A DNA stretch of 64,000 nucleotides from Pseudomaricurvus alcaniphilus (GTDB lineage Bacteria > Pseudomonadota > Gammaproteobacteria > Pseudomonadales > Cellvibrionaceae), in assembly GCF_011440395.1 (NCBI RefSeq), contig NZ_JAAOIX010000009.1:186001-250000 (forward strand), given 5' to 3'. The notes under the pieces were generated by a model. The model saw only the letters and a program-made list of their open reading frames with translations, was not told where the DNA came from and searched no databases. Shown here piece by piece: positions 61,835-64,000 of this stretch; the first letter of the stretch is position 1, and the number at the start of each line of letters is the position of its first letter. The translations under genes were made by a program, and so were the position numbers.

Positions 61835-63550
61835 TCAGCTCCCCAGGTAGCGCTTGCGCTTGGCGGCCTTCATCTTGCTGAGATCCGCCACAAACAAGCC
61901 GTCCAGGCAGTCGGAAAAATCCGGGTCGACACTGAAGGAGAGCAACTGAAACCCGCCCTCCTCGAACAGTGCCGCGTACTGCTTGAACAACACCGGCACC
62001 TTTTCCCCCTGCGCCTGAAAAACTTGCTGCAAGTGATTGAAACCCGCCTCGCGGTCCATGCCCTGGTACTCCAGCACCAGTTCTGCGCGGCGCTGGGGCT
62101 CCAGCCAGTAGGGCTGGTTGGCACACGCCAGCGCCTGGGCACTGGCGTAGTAAGTCTTGTAGTAGTACACCAGGTGATCCACCAGTGGCTTGGGGAAGCG
62201 GGCGCTCACGGTTACCGGGCCGACCAGGTAACGCACCTCGGGACGGTGCTGGAGATAGGCGCCAATACCCTGCCAGAGATAATCGAGACTGCTCTTGCCC
62301 CAATAGGCCGGGCTGACAAAGCTGCGCCCCAGCTCGATACCCTGCTCCAGCAACTGCTGAAAGGCCGGCTGGAACTGGAACAGGCTGCGGGTGTACAGCC
62401 CCTGCTCACCGCTGTCGGCCAGTATCCGTTGCATATCCCCGAGCCGATAGGCCCCGGCCACCGCCAGCGCCTCCTGGTCCCACAGCACCAGGTGCAGGTA
62501 GTTGCGATCAAAGCGATCGAGGTCGCGCCGGGCGCCGGTGCCCTCGCCCACTTTGCGAAAGGTTATTTCCCGCAGGCGCCCGATCTCCCGCATCATCACC
62601 GGACTGCCCTGATACCCGGTCAGTAAAATCCGCTTGCCATCCCGGGTACTGCCGAGACAGGTCATGGTGCTGATTTCAGCCAGCAACAAGCGCCGATCTT
62701 CCGGGTGGGCAATGGTTTTCTCAGTGACAAAACTGGGTCGCTTGTTTTTCCGCCCCACCTTGTAGAGGTGCTTCTTCAGGCGCGCAATCAAAGCCTTGTC
62801 GTTCAAACTGTCGCTCTCGAGGGCGGCTGCGGGAATCGGCTCGCCGATGCGAAAGTGGATGGTGGCGGAGCGCTTGTTGAACATCTCCTGCGCCAGCAGT
62901 GCGGTACCCAGCGGCTTGTAGAGCATGGAAGCGCTGTAGAACCAGAGCGAATTCTTGGCCCGGATATGCACCGGTAACAGCGGCACCTGGCTGCGCCGCG
63001 CCAACTGCAGAAAGCCGGGGCGCCAGCGGGTGTCCTTGACCCCCGAGGGTCGGGCCCGGGAAACCTCGCCGGCGGGGAACAGGATCACTGCGTGGCCGTT
63101 TTGCAGTTCGCGCAGGGCGGCGCGAAAGGTTTTCATCACCCTGGAGCCACCCATATTATCGGCGGCGATAAACAGCGGGTGCAGGTCCTGGAAATTCATC
63201 AACATATCGTTGGCGAGAATTTTTACGTCCGGGCGCACCTCATACACCATCCGCAATATAGCCAGCCCGTCCAGCGAGCCAATGGGGTGGTTGGCGATGA
63301 TGACTACCCCGCCCTGGTCAGGGATATTGCCCTTGTCGCGACTGGAGACGGTATAGCTGAAGTTGAAATAATCGAAAACACTGTCGATAAACTCGATCGG
63401 TGCGGCGCCGGTGTGCTCGGCCAGGAAACTGTTGATCTCCTGCTCATGGGCCAGCTTGCGCAGCAGGGAAAAGGTGGATCTTTTTATTAATTGCGGCTGC
63501 TGCGTAAATGCGGGAAATTTTTTGCAGACGGTTTGCTCTATATTGATCAT
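61835..63550 (-). CDS. olsF: OlsF-type bifunctional acyltransferase (ornithine lipid synthase-like)
   Basis: A 571-residue protein. The N-terminal half (about 40-270) is a PlsC-like acyltransferase with box NHPIGSLDG, LFPAGEVSRAR and RIGEPIPAAAL; the C-terminal half (about 290-545) is a GNAT-like N-acyltransferase of the OlsB/hemolysin type (RILLTGYQGSPVMMREIGRLREITFRKVGEG, LGRSFVSPAYWGK). This order, O-acyltransferase then N-acyltransferase, is that of Serratia OlsF, which makes phosphorus-free ornithine lipids. Related proteins of other function exist, so the substrate is inferred. Membrane-associated; no operon partner. Confidence 0.78.
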   Translation of the reverse strand: MINIEQTVCKKFPAFTQQPQLIKRSTFSLLRKLAHEQEINSFLAEHTGAAPIEFIDSVFDYFNFSYTVSSRDKGNIPDQGGVVIIANHPIGSLDGLAILRMVYEVRPDVKILANDMLMNFQDLHPLFIAADNMGGSRVMKTFRAALRELQNGHAVILFPAGEVSRARPSGVKDTRWRPGFLQLARRSQVPLLPVHIRAKNSLWFYSASMLYKPLGTALLAQEMFNKRSATIHFRIGEPIPAAALESDSLNDKALIARLKKHLYKVGRKNKRPSFVTEKTIAHPEDRRLLLAEISTMTCLGSTRDGKRILLTGYQGSPVMMREIGRLREITFRKVGEGTGARRDLDRFDRNYLHLVLWDQEALAVAGAYRLGDMQRILADSGEQGLYTRSLFQFQPAFQQLLEQGIELGRSFVSPAYWGKSSLDYLWQGIGAYLQHRPEVRYLVGPVTVSARFPKPLVDHLVYYYKTYYASAQALACANQPYWLEPQRRAELVLEYQGMDREAGFNHLQQVFQAQGEKVPVLFKQYAALFEEGGFQLLSFSVDPDFSDCLDGLFVADLSKMKAAKRKRYLGS

Positions 63551-63686
63551 CTCGATTGCCCTCCAGAACAGCCGCCAAATTACTGCAGTCCTGTGACAAT
63601 CAGGTGATAAAACCGTGGCAGAAATATGACGGCCGACAGCTCACGCCGGGGCAACCCGCCTGCTGAACGGCCTAACTATTGGGCCG

Positions 63687-64000
63687 TCAGTCTATTGAGA
63701 TATCGTTGAAATCGGTGATTTGGCGCTCGCTAAAGGCCGCGGTGCGCTTTTCCAGCTGCGCCATCACCGCCTCTTTCTGGTTGTGGCTGTGGAGTACCCG
63801 CGTGGCGATATACTCCTCGGTTTGCAGCCCCCTATGGCGGTCACCATGCCAGGTGTTATTGAGCAGGTATTTGCCAAAGCACACGGCATCGGGGTTGCGG
63901 CTGGCAATTTCCACTGCCATTTTTAACGCCGCTTCGCGCGGCGCGTCGTGCAACCGGGTTACCAGGCCTAATTGCCGGGCTTCCTCCGCCGCCACTATGC
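63687..64000 (-). CDS. Enoyl-CoA hydratase/isomerase family protein (3' part only)
   Basis: The C-terminal about 104 residues of a crotonase whose 5' end lies beyond the window; the frame is open at the edge. Visible: AEEARQLGLVTRL, the crotonase beta-strand/helix after the active site, then AVEIASRNPDAVCFGKYLLNNTW and the trimerisation helix. Catalytic residues are not included. It probably acts in fatty-acid or amino-acid beta-oxidation; no more precise call is possible. Confidence 0.8.
   Translation of the reverse strand, partial: IVAAEEARQLGLVTRLHDAPREAALKMAVEIASRNPDAVCFGKYLLNNTWHGDRHRGLQTEEYIATRVLHSHNQKEAVMAQLEKRTAAFSERQITDFNDISID

Overview
The window is about 59-60% GC by eye, densely coding, and looks like a chromosome segment of a gammaproteobacterium, most likely from the Cellvibrionales/Microbulbifer side. 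That placement is an inference from a fused BioH-BioC protein, a rhombosortase with its rhombotail lipoprotein, and pseudomonad-like neighbourhoods (fimX-serB, cbpA-cbpM, efp-epmA-epmB, fiu/piuC). I see no prophage, integron, CRISPR array, rRNA or complete tRNA. The accessory DNA consists mainly of palindromic intergenic elements and short tandem repeats.

Layout. 1-4.4 kb (+): end of a membrane GGDEF/EAL protein, cbpA-cbpM, a viroplasmin-RNase H fusion and a VF530-type DNA-binding protein. 4.6-4.7 kb: nested palindromic element. 4.8-10.1 kb (-): a dynamin-like GTPase and the DEAD-box helicases RhlE and DbpA; between the helicases, on the + strand, lie two homologous short transcription units that look like tandem small RNAs with sigma-E-type promoters. 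10.3-21.2 kb (-): a lipoprotein hydrolase, a DUF3300 protein, a glucosylglycerol-phosphatase-like HAD protein, an MscS channel and a 1383-residue membrane protein with an internal duplication. 21.3-24.6 kb: another nested palindrome, rhombotail lipoprotein plus rhombosortase, YceI, and a long inverted-repeat element. 24.6-27.9 kb: DUF4398-OmpA protein, glutathione S-transferase, universal stress protein. 28.1-32.9 kb (+): a three-gene 2-oxoacid oxidoreductase operon. 33.0-39.9 kb (-): a Fur-boxed iron-uptake operon exbB-exbD-exbD-tonB-TonB receptor-hydroxyacid oxidase-piuC, divergent from a LysR regulator. 41-44.3 kb: palindrome plus 22-bp repeats, a phosphoribosyltransferase and several small proteins. 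44.5-49.0 kb (-): bioB-bioF-bioHC-bioD behind a BirA-type operator, divergent from comF. 50-54.9 kb: srkA, cysE, epmA, efp, epmB. 55.1-63.6 kb: a PA4958-like protein, FimX, SerB, a YtjB/Smp-like membrane protein and an OlsF-type acyltransferase. The window ends inside a crotonase-family gene.

How it fits together. Several blocks are self-contained modules: biotin synthesis, EF-P beta-lysylation, iron-regulated TonB import, and c-di-GMP signalling near the pilus/twitching gene fimX. The most novel-looking signal is the pair of putative sRNAs at 8.35-8.70 kb. Their conserved 5' half is antisense to a generic Shine-Dalgarno/AUG/MK start region, and it pairs unusually well with the start of the OmpA-family gene at 26.0 kb. 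All function calls rest on reading the protein and DNA sequence; no database search was run.
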